DNA of 64,000 bases. It comes from DATLZU01 sp035573855. GTDB lineage: Bacteria; Nitrospirota; Nitrospiria; Nitrospirales; Nitrospiraceae. A model generated the notes under the pieces. The model was given only the letters and a program-made list of their open reading frames with translations, was not told where the DNA came from and made no database searches. This document shows, piece by piece, positions 49,959 through 58,708 of this stretch. Within the stretch, counting starts at the first letter, position 1, and the number at the start of each line of letters is the position of its first letter. The stretch lies in NCBI GenBank assembly GCA_035573855.1, contig DATLZU010000013.1, positions 65,036-129,035 on the forward strand, in the 5' to 3' direction. The translations under genes were made by a program, and so were the position numbers.

Positions 49959-52861
49959 ACCATTCCGAGATCTGGCAGACTAAGCTCGCCGCCCGCCTGC
50001 ACGATCCAGCGGAAAAGGCCCTCGTGCTGCTGCGTGACCCCGCCGGTCATGAGGGGGGCAGTATCGTGGAAGTCGGCAAGGCGCTCGGGTTCCCCACCCA
50101 CCTTGTCCAACGCCGAGATGGCTCGACTGTAGAGAAACTGAAACTGGCCGAGGCGATGGAACGGATCGTCGAGCAAGCGGACCACTGGGCGGCGGCGGCC
50201 GACCGGGCACAGTTCCCCAAGGATACCAACGAGCGGTTTGTTGAGTGGGCGCAGGTGCGGTTTGCCGACCAGGGCGAACTGGTGCATCCACTCTCGGGCG
50301 AACGCTTCGAGGTCCGGAACATCGGCCAGCAGATCCTGGCTGAACACATCAAGGCTGTGAGCAGCGATTTCTTTGAGCGATTGGTCCACACCAAGCCAGA
50401 CGACTCTCCCGATTATCGGCTGACTGCTCTGGCCTTTTGGCGATTCGGCCCAGAATTGGGGAAAGAACTTCAAGGCATCGGCCCCCTGTGGAATCTGCTT
50501 CCAGCCGATACCCGCACACCGGACCACACCATCTGGCAACATCTGGATTTGACCTCCGCTCTGGCCGGCGCAATGGCCAGCGGCGGTCGGCCGGCCCTGC
50601 TCACCCTCTCGATCGGACCGGTCCAAGACTTTATTGCCGCAGCCCGTTCGACCTCTGACCTGTGGGCCAGCTCGCATTTCCTTTCCACGCTCGCCTGGCA
50701 GGCCATGAAGGAGGTCGCAACCGCCTACGGTCCTGACGCCATTCTGTTTCCCCAGCTTCGCGGGGTCCCGGTGGTGGATCTCTGGCTGATTGACGAGGGC
50801 GTTCGGGCCGAGCTCTTTGGGAACGCAGATTGGAACGACACGAATACGGACTATAACCCGCTTTTCGTCGCCGCCCTTCCCAACAAGTTTGTGGCCCTTG
50901 TTCCAGAAGGGGAAGCAGCGAGGTTGGCAAACCACATCCGGGAGCACCTGCACCGATGGGTGCAGGACGAAGCCCGTGCCATGCTCGACCGCCTGCTAGA
51001 AGAGATTGGCGAGCAGCCGCAGGGCCAACACTGCTATCGGCAGCTCGAAGAGCAGCTCCGTGACTTTCCCGAGGTCCATTGGTCCATCGCGCCATGGTCA
51101 GAGGCCGCACAAGCCGAATCGCATCTCCAAACGTTTTGCCCAGTTGGTGAGCGACCAACATTCTTTGACAGTACAGCCTGGAAGGTCCTCACAAAGCCGA
51201 TCCAACCCCAGCAAGGATGGCGGTTTTGGGAGCCGAACGACGGCATCCTGTATCCAGTCATTCACGAACTGGGCGAACGCGCCTTGGCCTCCGCCAAAAG
51301 CGCGCGCCCCTTCTCCCAACTCATGCAACGCGGGTATCGTGATTCGCTGACGGGCGAATACGAATGGCTCACGTTCGATGAACGTCAATTGACCGGAGGG
51401 TCCCCGCGTCGGCGCACCGACACGTTGTGGGCAAAGGTGGCGAGCGCCAAGCCATCGTGGGCCAAGAAAGGAGAGCACCTGTCGGCCTTTGGCCTCATCA
51501 AGCGCCTGTGGCCGGAGCGATTCACGGAGATCGTCAAAGGTAGCCGATGGTGTAACGGGCTTGCCGAGAAACCCGATCTGAGCCGCTACGTCGTCTCAAC
51601 TCATGTGATGGCCCTGGCCCCCTCGCTCGAACGGTTGATAGAAGAAGGGCCTGCCTTCCGTTGTCTGAATGATTCCACAGAGCGCGAGAAGGCCCGTGAG
51701 GCGTTCGACTGGCTGAGGGACCAAACCCAAGGACTGAAACGGCCCGCCCTTCCAAGACGACTTATGCGGAAGGAGTTGCGCGAGCGTGAGTGGTGGGATG
51801 TCGCCACACGCCTCCCCGCTCTCATTGAACAGGAGCGAGCGCGGGCCGAGGATGAACAGGAAGACGCTTCGATCGCCAAAGTGGTTGCACGGATCGAGAC
51901 AGCCATTGGCTATCCAACCGAACGTTATTATGGCCTGTTGCTCATGGACGGTGATCGCCTCGGCGCGTGGCTCTCGGGCGAACCGGCTCTGACCTACGGA
52001 CAGGTGTTTCACTCAAAAGTGGCCGCAGGTCTACGGGGTTACGACCAGCAAGACCTGCAGCAATACCTGGCAGCTGCTCGACCGACCTCGCCGGCCCGCC
52101 ACATGGCCATCTCCTCCGCCTTGAACGGCTTCGCCCTTGATCTGGTACGGCACGTGGTTGAAGAAGAGTGTCTCGGCAAGGTGCTCTACGCGGGCGGCGA
52201 CGATGTCATGGCCATGGTCTGTGTCCGAGACATCCTCACTACCATGGCCCTGTTGCGACTCTCTTATTCGGGAGGTGTCCAAGACGGACAGCCGATGCCG
52301 AGCCTCAAGACCGGGTTAGACCTCAAACGGGGATTCGTCCAGTTGCGAAGTCGGCTCTATCAGGTCATGGGCACGAAAGCCACGGCCTCCTGTGGCGCGG
52401 TGATCGCCCATCATCAGGCGCCGCTGGCGATGGTGCTGCGCGAGTTGCGGACAGCGGAGCAGCGGGCGAAGAAAGAGGGGGGCCGCGATGCCTTCTCGAT
52501 TACAGTGATCAAACGCTCGGGCGGGATCCTCACATTCACCGCCAAGTGGGGCGAGCCGATGGATGTGCTACTGGCCTTGCGGAATTTCCTGGCTGAGCCG
52601 GCCGTGTCGCGTCGCGCGGTGTACAACAGCCTGACATGGCTGAAAGACCTTCCACCCGACGCCTCGGCCGACATGCTGGAGAATTTGCTGGCCTATCAAT
52701 TCAAGCGGCAGACGGCCGGCGAGACTGCATGGCACACGCACAACGGCTCGACCCTGTGCCAGCGGATCGCCGAGCTGGGCTGCCAGGAGCACGATCGACT
52801 CGACTGGCTTTCACGCTTCATGGGCGTGGCGGAGTTTCTCGCACGAGAAGCCCGGGTGTAA
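49955..52861 (+). CDS. cas10: Cas10/Cmr2, cyclic-oligoadenylate synthase subunit of type III-B
   Basis: 968 residues from a GTG inside a 4-bp overlap with cmr1; the frame further upstream is not protein. The N-terminus holds an HD-like pair at His16-Asp17 in KLAARLHDPAEKAL, a degenerate or intact ssDNase site. The second palm domain has an intact GGDD at 747-750 (LYAGGDDVMAMV), so cyclic-oligoadenylate synthesis is expected on target-RNA binding. A MDGDRLGAWL motif marks the first palm. All known features of an active signalling Cas10 are present; the HD status needs structural comparison. Confidence 0.92.
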   Translation: MNHSEIWQTKLAARLHDPAEKALVLLRDPAGHEGGSIVEVGKALGFPTHLVQRRDGSTVEKLKLAEAMERIVEQADHWAAAADRAQFPKDTNERFVEWAQVRFADQGELVHPLSGERFEVRNIGQQILAEHIKAVSSDFFERLVHTKPDDSPDYRLTALAFWRFGPELGKELQGIGPLWNLLPADTRTPDHTIWQHLDLTSALAGAMASGGRPALLTLSIGPVQDFIAAARSTSDLWASSHFLSTLAWQAMKEVATAYGPDAILFPQLRGVPVVDLWLIDEGVRAELFGNADWNDTNTDYNPLFVAALPNKFVALVPEGEAARLANHIREHLHRWVQDEARAMLDRLLEEIGEQPQGQHCYRQLEEQLRDFPEVHWSIAPWSEAAQAESHLQTFCPVGERPTFFDSTAWKVLTKPIQPQQGWRFWEPNDGILYPVIHELGERALASAKSARPFSQLMQRGYRDSLTGEYEWLTFDERQLTGGSPRRRTDTLWAKVASAKPSWAKKGEHLSAFGLIKRLWPERFTEIVKGSRWCNGLAEKPDLSRYVVSTHVMALAPSLERLIEEGPAFRCLNDSTEREKAREAFDWLRDQTQGLKRPALPRRLMRKELREREWWDVATRLPALIEQERARAEDEQEDASIAKVVARIETAIGYPTERYYGLLLMDGDRLGAWLSGEPALTYGQVFHSKVAAGLRGYDQQDLQQYLAAARPTSPARHMAISSALNGFALDLVRHVVEEECLGKVLYAGGDDVMAMVCVRDILTTMALLRLSYSGGVQDGQPMPSLKTGLDLKRGFVQLRSRLYQVMGTKATASCGAVIAHHQAPLAMVLRELRTAEQRAKKEGGRDAFSITVIKRSGGILTFTAKWGEPMDVLLALRNFLAEPAVSRRAVYNSLTWLKDLPPDASADMLENLLAYQFKRQTAGETAWHTHNGSTLCQRIAELGCQEHDRLDWLSRFMGVAEFLAREARV

Positions 52862-52873
52862 CAGGACAGGACC

Positions 52874-54058
52874 ATGGTTGCAACGGCCACACGACAGACA
52901 CTGTTCATTGAACCGCTGGACGTGCTGATCCTGCGAGGCAACAAGCTTTTCGGCGATCCAGGCAGTTTCGGCGAATCGTTGGTGCCGCCCTGGCCCTCCG
53001 TCGCAGCAGGGGCCATTCGCTCGGCGCTGCTCGCGCATAAGGGAGTGGACCTTCGGGCCTTTGCGAGCGGGCAGGTGCAGGACCCCGAACTGGGCACCCC
53101 GCAGCAGCCAGGGTCATTTCGGGTGGTGAATTTTCGGCTCGCGCGCCGGTTCGCCGATGGGCGGGTGGACTCTCTCTGCGCACCACCAGCCGATCTGGTT
53201 ATTCGGCGCAAGGATGGAGGCGTGCTCGAATGTGTGCGGGTTCAACCTAGGGAGCTGCCGGCCGGCATCCAGTCCTCGGCTGTGACCAAGCTGCATGCCG
53301 TACTGCCCGAACGGGAACGATCGAAACCGGAGGGTGGCTACTGGCTCACACATGAGGGGTGGGTGGCCTATCTCAAGGGAAATGATCTCGATATGAACAG
53401 CCACCTGGTTCGGAGCAGCGACCTCTGGGCGCTCGACACTCGTGTCGGTGTAGGACTGGATCCGGCAAAACGAAGCGCGGCCGAGGGCAAGCTCTTCACG
53501 GTGCAGGCCGTGGCGATGCGCAAGCAGCACCATGCGAACGGCCGCGACCATGACGTGGGGTTTCTCGCCGAGGTTGAGGGAGCGACAATTCCCAATGAAC
53601 TGATGCTGCGCTTCGGCGGTGACGGGCGAGCCGCGCGCGCCAGCCTGCTCGACTCAGTGCCGAGCGAGCCGGACCTGACCGAACCGATCGTGAAGGCGCG
53701 CCGGTGCCGCTTGATTCTCACCAGCCCCGGCATCTTTCCCGGCGGGTGGCTTCCGACTGGTGCCACGCAAAACGACACCGGCGAGATCCGCTTCGCACTC
53801 CATGGGGTCCTGGCCCGGCTCGTCTGTGCCGCCGTGCCACGTTGTGAGGTCGTCTCGGGCTGGGACCTCGCCAAGTGGCAACCCAAGCCGGCAAAGCGAG
53901 TGGCCCCGACAGGATCGGTCTATTGGCTGGATGAACTCGAAGCCACCCCCGCGCAGCTTCGGAACCTTGTTGCGCGGGGACTCTGGAGCGATCCACCAGA
54001 GGATGCCGCCCAGCGCGCCGAAGGCTTCAACCGCTTCACCTGGGGACTCTGGCCATGA
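52874..54058 (+). CDS. cmr3: Type III-B RAMP protein Cmr3
   Basis: 394 residues, 12 bp after cas10. LFIEPLDVLILRGNKLFGD, SLVPPWPSVAAGAIRSALL and a RAMP glycine-rich loop FPGGWLPTGATQN. Cmr3 binds the crRNA 5' handle with Cas10. Convergent with the frameshifted VapC (5 bp apart). Confidence 0.9.
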   Translation: MVATATRQTLFIEPLDVLILRGNKLFGDPGSFGESLVPPWPSVAAGAIRSALLAHKGVDLRAFASGQVQDPELGTPQQPGSFRVVNFRLARRFADGRVDSLCAPPADLVIRRKDGGVLECVRVQPRELPAGIQSSAVTKLHAVLPERERSKPEGGYWLTHEGWVAYLKGNDLDMNSHLVRSSDLWALDTRVGVGLDPAKRSAAEGKLFTVQAVAMRKQHHANGRDHDVGFLAEVEGATIPNELMLRFGGDGRAARASLLDSVPSEPDLTEPIVKARRCRLILTSPGIFPGGWLPTGATQNDTGEIRFALHGVLARLVCAAVPRCEVVSGWDLAKWQPKPAKRVAPTGSVYWLDELEATPAQLRNLVARGLWSDPPEDAAQRAEGFNRFTWGLWP

Positions 54059-54063
54059 GACCG

Positions 54064-54458
54064 TTACCACACCGTCCGGACGGGATATTGCTGAATCGCC
54101 CGGTCCGGCGTACAGACCACCAGCCCATGAGCGATGGCTTGGCAAATCAAGATCCGGTCGAAGGGATCGCGATGGATTGGTGGCAGCTTGGGAAGTTGGG
54201 TCACTGCCTCCTCGGTGATCGGCAGCGAATCGAGCCCATGACGCTCACGCTGCACCACCAGGTGTGCTGTTCCAGAGACACCGCCACATGAAGCTCCAAT
54301 CGTCCCAATCGGTGCTTGATCAGCACCTCCCACAGCGACGCCGCGCTGACGTAGACCACATGGGCCGGATGTTGAATGGCCTCTCGGGCCACGGCGGACA
54401 GTGCCGAGTCACCCGTGATCAACCAGAGAAACGTACAGGTATCCAGCAGGAGGTTCAC
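54064..54458 (-). pseudogene. Frameshifted VapC-type PIN toxin
   Basis: The N-terminal PIN half (54458 down to about 54266) reads NLLLDTCTFLWLITGDSALS, SAASLWEVLIKHRLGRLEL. The C-terminal half is in another frame: RERHGLDSLPITEEAV, PPIHRDPFDRILICQA, VVCTPDRAIQQYPVRTVW. Joining them needs removal of two bases near 54261-54266, where AC is repeated. PIN acidic residues are all there but the frame is broken, so the toxin should be dead unless frameshifting occurs. Confidence 0.8.
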
Positions 54459-54706
54459 GCCTCCTGCCCTTCGAATGAGGCGAGGATTTCCTCTGGCAGC
54501 GGCTCAAAGAAACTGGGAGGAATCGAGATGGTCCCCTTGGCCAATCCGATGGGGCGCGGTTCGGCCAACCTTGAAGGAGGAACCGGCTTCAGCTCGGCCA
54601 CCGGCTTGTTGCGGCGGCAGATCACGACGGTTTCGCCCGCCTCGACCCGATCGAGCAGTTCGGAGAGATGGGCCTTGGCCTCATGGAGATTGACGAACTT
54701 GGACAT
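54455..54706 (-). CDS. Phd/YefM-type antitoxin
   Basis: 83 residues from MSKFVNLHEAKAHLSELLD. The Phd/YefM fold (VNLHEAKAHLSELLDRVEAGETVVI) is intact, and the C-terminal part FFEPLPEEILASFEGQEA would wrap the toxin. Overlaps the frameshifted vapC by 4 bp. With the toxin broken it may survive only as a regulator; its promoter region lies 47 bp from the divergent cmr4 start. Confidence 0.85.
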   Translation of the reverse strand: MSKFVNLHEAKAHLSELLDRVEAGETVVICRRNKPVAELKPVPPSRLAEPRPIGLAKGTISIPPSFFEPLPEEILASFEGQEA

Positions 54707-54712
54707 GGTCAG

Positions 54713-54741
54713 AGAATAGGTCATAAACCTGGTCAAGTCAA
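54713..54741 (-). promoter_or_regulatory. Minus-strand sigma-70-like promoter of the Phd-type antitoxin
   Basis: On the minus strand, TTGACT (54741-54736), 17 bp, TATTCT (54718-54713). The predicted start is at about 54706, the A of the antitoxin ATG, so the mRNA may be leaderless. The site overlaps the region just before cmr4. Confidence 0.45.
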
Positions 54742-54753
54742 GGAGAGCGGACG

Positions 54754-55695
54754 ATGTTTGAGCAACGAGCCATTCTCTTTCTCTATGCTGTGAGTCCGGT
54801 GCACATGGGGGCAGGTCAAGCCATCGGCGTGATTGATAACCCCATCCAGCGTGAACGTCACACGGGACATCCCTGCTTTGCCGGCAGCGGTATCAAGGGC
54901 GCGGTGCGGCATGGGTTCGAGGCGATAGGGGGCGACGGCCATCTCATCGAGGTCCTCTTTGGCCCTGAATCCGGCAGCGACAACCTCCACGCCGGTGCCG
55001 TGAGCTTCGGTGATGCGCAGCTGGTCGCCTTTCCGGTGCGGAGCCTCAAAGGTGGGTACGTCTATGCCACCTGCCCGCAGGCCCTAGCCCGCACCCGACG
55101 CCTCATGGAGGCGACCGGCCTTTCGGTGACATGGCTGGACTTCCCACCAGTCAACGAAGGCGAGTGTGTGGTAGCCAACTCCTCACTGCTCTCCCAGCGG
55201 AAGATCAACGGGCAGCCTGCCGATGTCTTGCACCTGGAGGCCTTCGAGTACCTGGCGAAGGAGAAAGACAGCCAGGCCCTGAAGACTATCGCCCGTGACT
55301 TGGCGGAAAAGGCCATCCCCGACGGCAACGGCTACAAATTTTTTGCCGATAAGCTGAAGACCGACCTCGTGGTCCTGTCCGACACCGACTTTGCCTATTT
55401 CGCCCAGCACGCGACCCTCGTCGAACCGCATGTTTGCATCAAAGAAGAGACCGGGACGGCCAAGGAGGGCGGGTTGTTTTACACAGAGAACCTGCCACCC
55501 GAGTCAATTCTGATTGCCCCCATCCTCGCGAGCCAGGTGCGCAACGGGAGCACGAAAGGCGACGCGGACTTCATGGATGCAGCAAACGTGATGTTGAAGA
55601 TGACCACCGTGATCAACGGCAAACTGCTACAGATCGGCGGGGATGCCACGACGGGCCGAGGGCTCGTGGTGACCCGTATCGTGGAGGGCAAGTAA
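54754..55695 (+). CDS. cmr4: Type III-B backbone protein Cmr4 (Cas7, target-RNA nuclease)
   Basis: 313 residues. The start LFLYAVSPVHMGAGQAIG leads to the catalytic thumb segment VIDNPIQRERHTGHP, where Asp28 matches the Cmr4 residue that cuts target RNA every 6 nt. Then FAGSGIKGAVRHGFEAIGG and the late GGDATTGRGLVVTRIV. RBS AAGGAG is in the 47-bp gap shared with the divergent antitoxin. Confidence 0.92.
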   Translation: MFEQRAILFLYAVSPVHMGAGQAIGVIDNPIQRERHTGHPCFAGSGIKGAVRHGFEAIGGDGHLIEVLFGPESGSDNLHAGAVSFGDAQLVAFPVRSLKGGYVYATCPQALARTRRLMEATGLSVTWLDFPPVNEGECVVANSSLLSQRKINGQPADVLHLEAFEYLAKEKDSQALKTIARDLAEKAIPDGNGYKFFADKLKTDLVVLSDTDFAYFAQHATLVEPHVCIKEETGTAKEGGLFYTENLPPESILIAPILASQVRNGSTKGDADFMDAANVMLKMTTVINGKLLQIGGDATTGRGLVVTRIVEGK

Positions 55696-55696
55696 C

Positions 55697-56092
55697 ATGG
55701 CAACCGTCACTAAGACGAACCAGCCGACCCGGCTCACGTTGGAGCAACAGCGCGCCCAGGATGCCTGGCGGTGCACAAAAGACTACAAGAAAGACCATGC
55801 CAACGTAGCCAAGAGCCTGCCGGCTTTGATCATGAACAGCGGGCTGATGCAGGTGCTGGCGTTCTGCCACGAAAAAGGGGATGCCTACGAAGTGGTCGCC
55901 CAGCAACTACGCGCCTGGCTCAACAAGCGGTTTAACGGTGTGGATCGCGACCCCGGGTTCGACGTCTTCATGCAAGATCTCATGAACGCGTCTCCACGTG
56001 ATTTCCAAACCATCACCGCCGAAGCCTTCGCCTGGCTCAAGTGGCTGCGCCAGATGGCTTCGGCTCGCTCCCCGGACAAGACGGGCAAGTAA
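55697..56092 (+). CDS. cmr5: Type III-B small subunit Cmr5 (Cas11)
   Basis: 131 residues, 1 bp after cmr4. All-helical: LEQQRAQDAWRCTKDYKKDH, VAKSLPALIMNSGLMQVLAFC, and a C-terminal helix bundle FAWLKWLRQMASARS. Cmr5 forms the minor filament beside Cmr4. Confidence 0.88.
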   Translation: MATVTKTNQPTRLTLEQQRAQDAWRCTKDYKKDHANVAKSLPALIMNSGLMQVLAFCHEKGDAYEVVAQQLRAWLNKRFNGVDRDPGFDVFMQDLMNASPRDFQTITAEAFAWLKWLRQMASARSPDKTGK

Positions 56093-56103
56093 GGAAGGGC
56101 TGG

Positions 56104-56511
56104 TTACTCGATGGAGTGCAAGCGGTCATACACCGTGCGCGGGCTCACAAACCGGAGGCCATGGAGCGAGCCGAGCTCCAAGAGCGCTTGGTCGCCGGTG
56201 ATGAACAGGGTGACCTCCGCGGCCAAGGCACAGGCGATGACGGGGCGGTCGTCGGGATCCGGTACGTCCGATAGGGGAAGGGAGGAATGGGTGTCAGCCA
56301 CCTCATGCCGGCGCACCCAGTCCAGTGCCGGGGTCAGATCCTCCTCGGGAACCTGGAACTTTTCGCGGGCGATCCGTGTGAACTCGGCCAAGACAGGTTC
56401 GCCAATAACCAGAGTGTGGCCCGTCAGCACCAACGTGTCGAGCAGACGAGCGCACAACCCGCTCCCAAACAGGCCGCTGAGCAGCACGTTGGTGTCGAGG
56501 AACACCCTCAC
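56104..56511 (-). CDS. PIN-domain toxin (VapC-like)
   Basis: 135 residues. MRVFLDTNVLLSGLFGSGLC (first acidic residue), then VPDPDDRPVIACALAAEVTLFITGDQALLEL with the other acidic residues. This is the putative TA toxin component, PIN family (COG1569-like). The frame is intact. Its end is 11 bp from the convergent cmr5 end. Confidence 0.85.
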   Translation of the reverse strand: MRVFLDTNVLLSGLFGSGLCARLLDTLVLTGHTLVIGEPVLAEFTRIAREKFQVPEEDLTPALDWVRRHEVADTHSSLPLSDVPDPDDRPVIACALAAEVTLFITGDQALLELGSLHGLRFVSPRTVYDRLHSIE

Positions 56512-56726
56512 GAAAACGCGCGCCAGAAGTCTTCGTCAGTCAGATAGCCCGCCCGCTCGGCAAAGGGCGTCAAGCGCCGGCGGGCCAGGCGCAACGCTTC
56601 CAACTCGGCGCCACGGCGTACCATCTCGCGTACCAGATCACTCTTACTGCGCTGGGTCAGTTGCGCCAGCCGGTTCAGTTCGGCGTCGAGTTCGTCATCC
56701 AGTGGAATGGTCAGATCTGTGGCCAT
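56508..56726 (-). CDS. Ribbon-helix-helix (CopG-like) antitoxin
   Basis: 72 residues from MATDLTIPLDDELDAEL. Ribbon-helix-helix DNA-binding pattern (LTIPLDDELDAELNRLAQLTQRSKSDLVREMVRRG) followed by a toxin-binding tail. Its stop overlaps the PIN start by 4 bp. The antitoxin start is 56 bp from the divergent cmr6 start, so an operator here could affect cmr6. Confidence 0.82.
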   Translation of the reverse strand: MATDLTIPLDDELDAELNRLAQLTQRSKSDLVREMVRRGAELEALRLARRRLTPFAERAGYLTDEDFWRAFS

Positions 56727-56782
56727 GAAGCACCTCACGATTCTTATATTGGCCACTGTAGCACATTGGTAAGGAGCACGCC

Positions 56783-58207
56783 ATGCCGATCGCCGCGGTG
56801 CCCAGGTACATCCAAGAAAACGATCCGGAGTTTTATTTGTCTTCGCCACCGGGGCATCGCTTCCTGCTGTACTTCCCTGCATGGGGCGAGAACGGAGAAA
56901 CGAACCAGATCACTTGGGGAATGAAAGACCGCGTACCACGGATTGACAAGAGGACGAAGCAACAAAAGGTAGAGAAATCCGGTCCAGTATGGGAGGACGT
57001 CCCAAACGATCAGTTTGCCTGCACAATCGCGGCGTGCAAAACGCCGCAGTATGACGAGGAACGACCGAGAGCAAGAAAACCGAAGGCGGATTTAGGCTTG
57101 AAACCATGGATGCCGGTTATGGAATCACTGCTTGCTCGTCAGATGACGGCCGAGGACCGGATCACCCATGATTCGCTGCTCCGCCTCGAGGCCTGGGCCA
57201 TCGCTCCCTTTACCACTGGCCTCGGCAACGAACATCCCCTCGAAAACGGCTTTGCCTTTCTCAATCCCTATGGGTTGCCCTATCTCCCGGGCAGCGGGGT
57301 CAAAGGCGTGCTGCGACAAGCGGCGCGCGAGCTGGCGTCGGGTGAGTGGAGAGAGACACACGGTTGGAGTGAAAGCCGGCACTATCGCATCAATGTCGGC
57401 TCCAAAAAAGATCCGCGCTGGCTCGACCTCTCCATGTTCGATGTCTTGTTTGGGCGCGAAACACCATCCGGGGAGTCCGACCATGTGCGCGGGACGCTAT
57501 CCTTTTGGGACGTGATCCCGCAGATCCCGGGCGACAGCCTCATGGTCGAAATCATGACCCCGCACCAAAGCCACTACTATCAGCAAAAGGCCCAGGCAGG
57601 CAGTACGACCCCGCACGACTCCGGCCAGCCCAACCCGATCAGCTTTCTCACCGTGCCGCCGGGCTCGCGCTTCATCTTTTATGTCGTTTGTGACGAAAAA
57701 CACCTGCGCCACTTGACGCAACACAGGGACCCGCATGCTCCCGACCTGCTCGCTCAAGGCGAGACCCACTGGAAGACGCTCCTCCACGCCGCCTTCCAAC
57801 ATGCCTTCCAGTGGCTCGGCTTTGGCGCCAAGACGGCGGTCGGCTATGGGGCGATGCAAGCTGAACCGGCCCCATCAACGCCGATGTCAGCCCAGAAAGG
57901 GACCACTCCCGCCGTTGAAACAAAGCCCAAACCAGCCGCTCCATCAATTCAGGCCAAGGAGGAGCAATGGGCCAACGTCACGCTCACCTACAACAAAGGC
58001 GGGGGTGGGGTGATCACCGTAACCGGTTCTGCCGGCAAGGCCGAAGCGCGAGGGCCCCAGGCTCAGGCCGTCCTGGAGACCCTGTCACCTGAGCAGGCCA
58101 AGCGGTTGGAGAAGAAAGGGAGCTTGCCCAACCTCACGGTGTTGGTCGTGATCGAGGGGAACCTGCGCACCGTGAAGGCTGTGGTGGAGGGGGCCTCGGC
58201 AAATTAA
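56783..58207 (+). CDS. cmr6: Type III-B RAMP protein Cmr6 with C-terminal extension
   Basis: 474 residues, longer than usual Cmr6 (around 200-350). RAMP core about 100-375: ALPYLPGSGVKGVLRQAARE-like motif GLPYLPGSGVKGVLRQ, GNEHPLENGFAFLNPYG at the start of the core, and a late glycine-rich GFGAKTAVGYGAM. A Pro/Thr-rich linker leads to an extra 90-residue unit (ANVTLTYNKGGGGVITVTGSAG, then ALETLSPEQAKRLEKKGSLPN-like) of unknown role. RBS AAGGAG sits in the 56-bp gap. A small ORF starts just after the stop in another frame. Confidence 0.88.
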   Translation: MPIAAVPRYIQENDPEFYLSSPPGHRFLLYFPAWGENGETNQITWGMKDRVPRIDKRTKQQKVEKSGPVWEDVPNDQFACTIAACKTPQYDEERPRARKPKADLGLKPWMPVMESLLARQMTAEDRITHDSLLRLEAWAIAPFTTGLGNEHPLENGFAFLNPYGLPYLPGSGVKGVLRQAARELASGEWRETHGWSESRHYRINVGSKKDPRWLDLSMFDVLFGRETPSGESDHVRGTLSFWDVIPQIPGDSLMVEIMTPHQSHYYQQKAQAGSTTPHDSGQPNPISFLTVPPGSRFIFYVVCDEKHLRHLTQHRDPHAPDLLAQGETHWKTLLHAAFQHAFQWLGFGAKTAVGYGAMQAEPAPSTPMSAQKGTTPAVETKPKPAAPSIQAKEEQWANVTLTYNKGGGGVITVTGSAGKAEARGPQAQAVLETLSPEQAKRLEKKGSLPNLTVLVVIEGNLRTVKAVVEGASAN

Positions 58208-58215
58208 GCGAGGCC

Positions 58216-58392
58216 GTGCAGGCCATCGAGGACCCGGCTGTACGCGCCCAGGCCCTGGCCGACGTCGTGGCGCGGTGGAAGGAGAAGGGCCGGTGGGAGC
58301 AGACCACCGGCGGGGCCGCGAAAAAAGCCAAGGCAATCTACGAGCAATTGATCAGCCAAGGCCCGACTGCGTACCGGCACCCCAGTGATTGA
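58216..58392 (+). CDS. Small ORF after cmr6 (58 aa), uncertain
   Basis: From a GTG 9 bp after the cmr6 stop, 58 residues: AIEDPAVRAQALADVVARW, KGRWEQTTGGAAKKAKAIYEQ, ending YRHPSD. Composition, codon use and helix-like periodicity look genuine. It could be a small protein or the continuation of the cmr6 C-terminal extension after a frameshift. No family recognised. Confidence 0.4.
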   Translation: MQAIEDPAVRAQALADVVARWKEKGRWEQTTGGAAKKAKAIYEQLISQGPTAYRHPSD

Positions 58393-58438
58393 CTGGTAGC
58401 CACAAAGTGGCCACAATGACGCCACAAGCGAGGGAACG

Positions 58439-58708
58439 ATGGCACAAGTGGGTGTGCGGGAATTGCGAGACCACCTTAGTTGGTACCTCAAGAAGGTAAA
58501 GGCAGGGACAGAATTGGAGGTTGCGGACCGAGGGCAGGTGATTGCCCGAGTCGTGCCGGCCGACTATCGGCGCGTGCCGGCGGGGGTCGGTGCTCTCGTG
58601 CGCGAGGGCTTGGCAACCTGGAACGGCGGCAAGCCCCGCGGCGCAAAACGCCCGCTCAGGCTACCGGGCCGGTCGGTTTCGGATCTGGTCGTCGCAGATC
58701 GCCGATGA
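58439..58708 (+). CDS. Phd/YefM-like antitoxin
   Basis: 89 residues. VGVRELRDHLSWYLKKVKAG is the type II antitoxin DNA-binding part (LRDHLS..L..V..G pattern), and the tail is rich in basic residues. Overlaps the following PIN gene by 4 bp. Third PIN-toxin module of the locus and the only one of the three on the same strand as cmr. Confidence 0.85.
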   Translation: MAQVGVRELRDHLSWYLKKVKAGTELEVADRGQVIARVVPADYRRVPAGVGALVREGLATWNGGKPRGAKRPLRLPGRSVSDLVVADRR

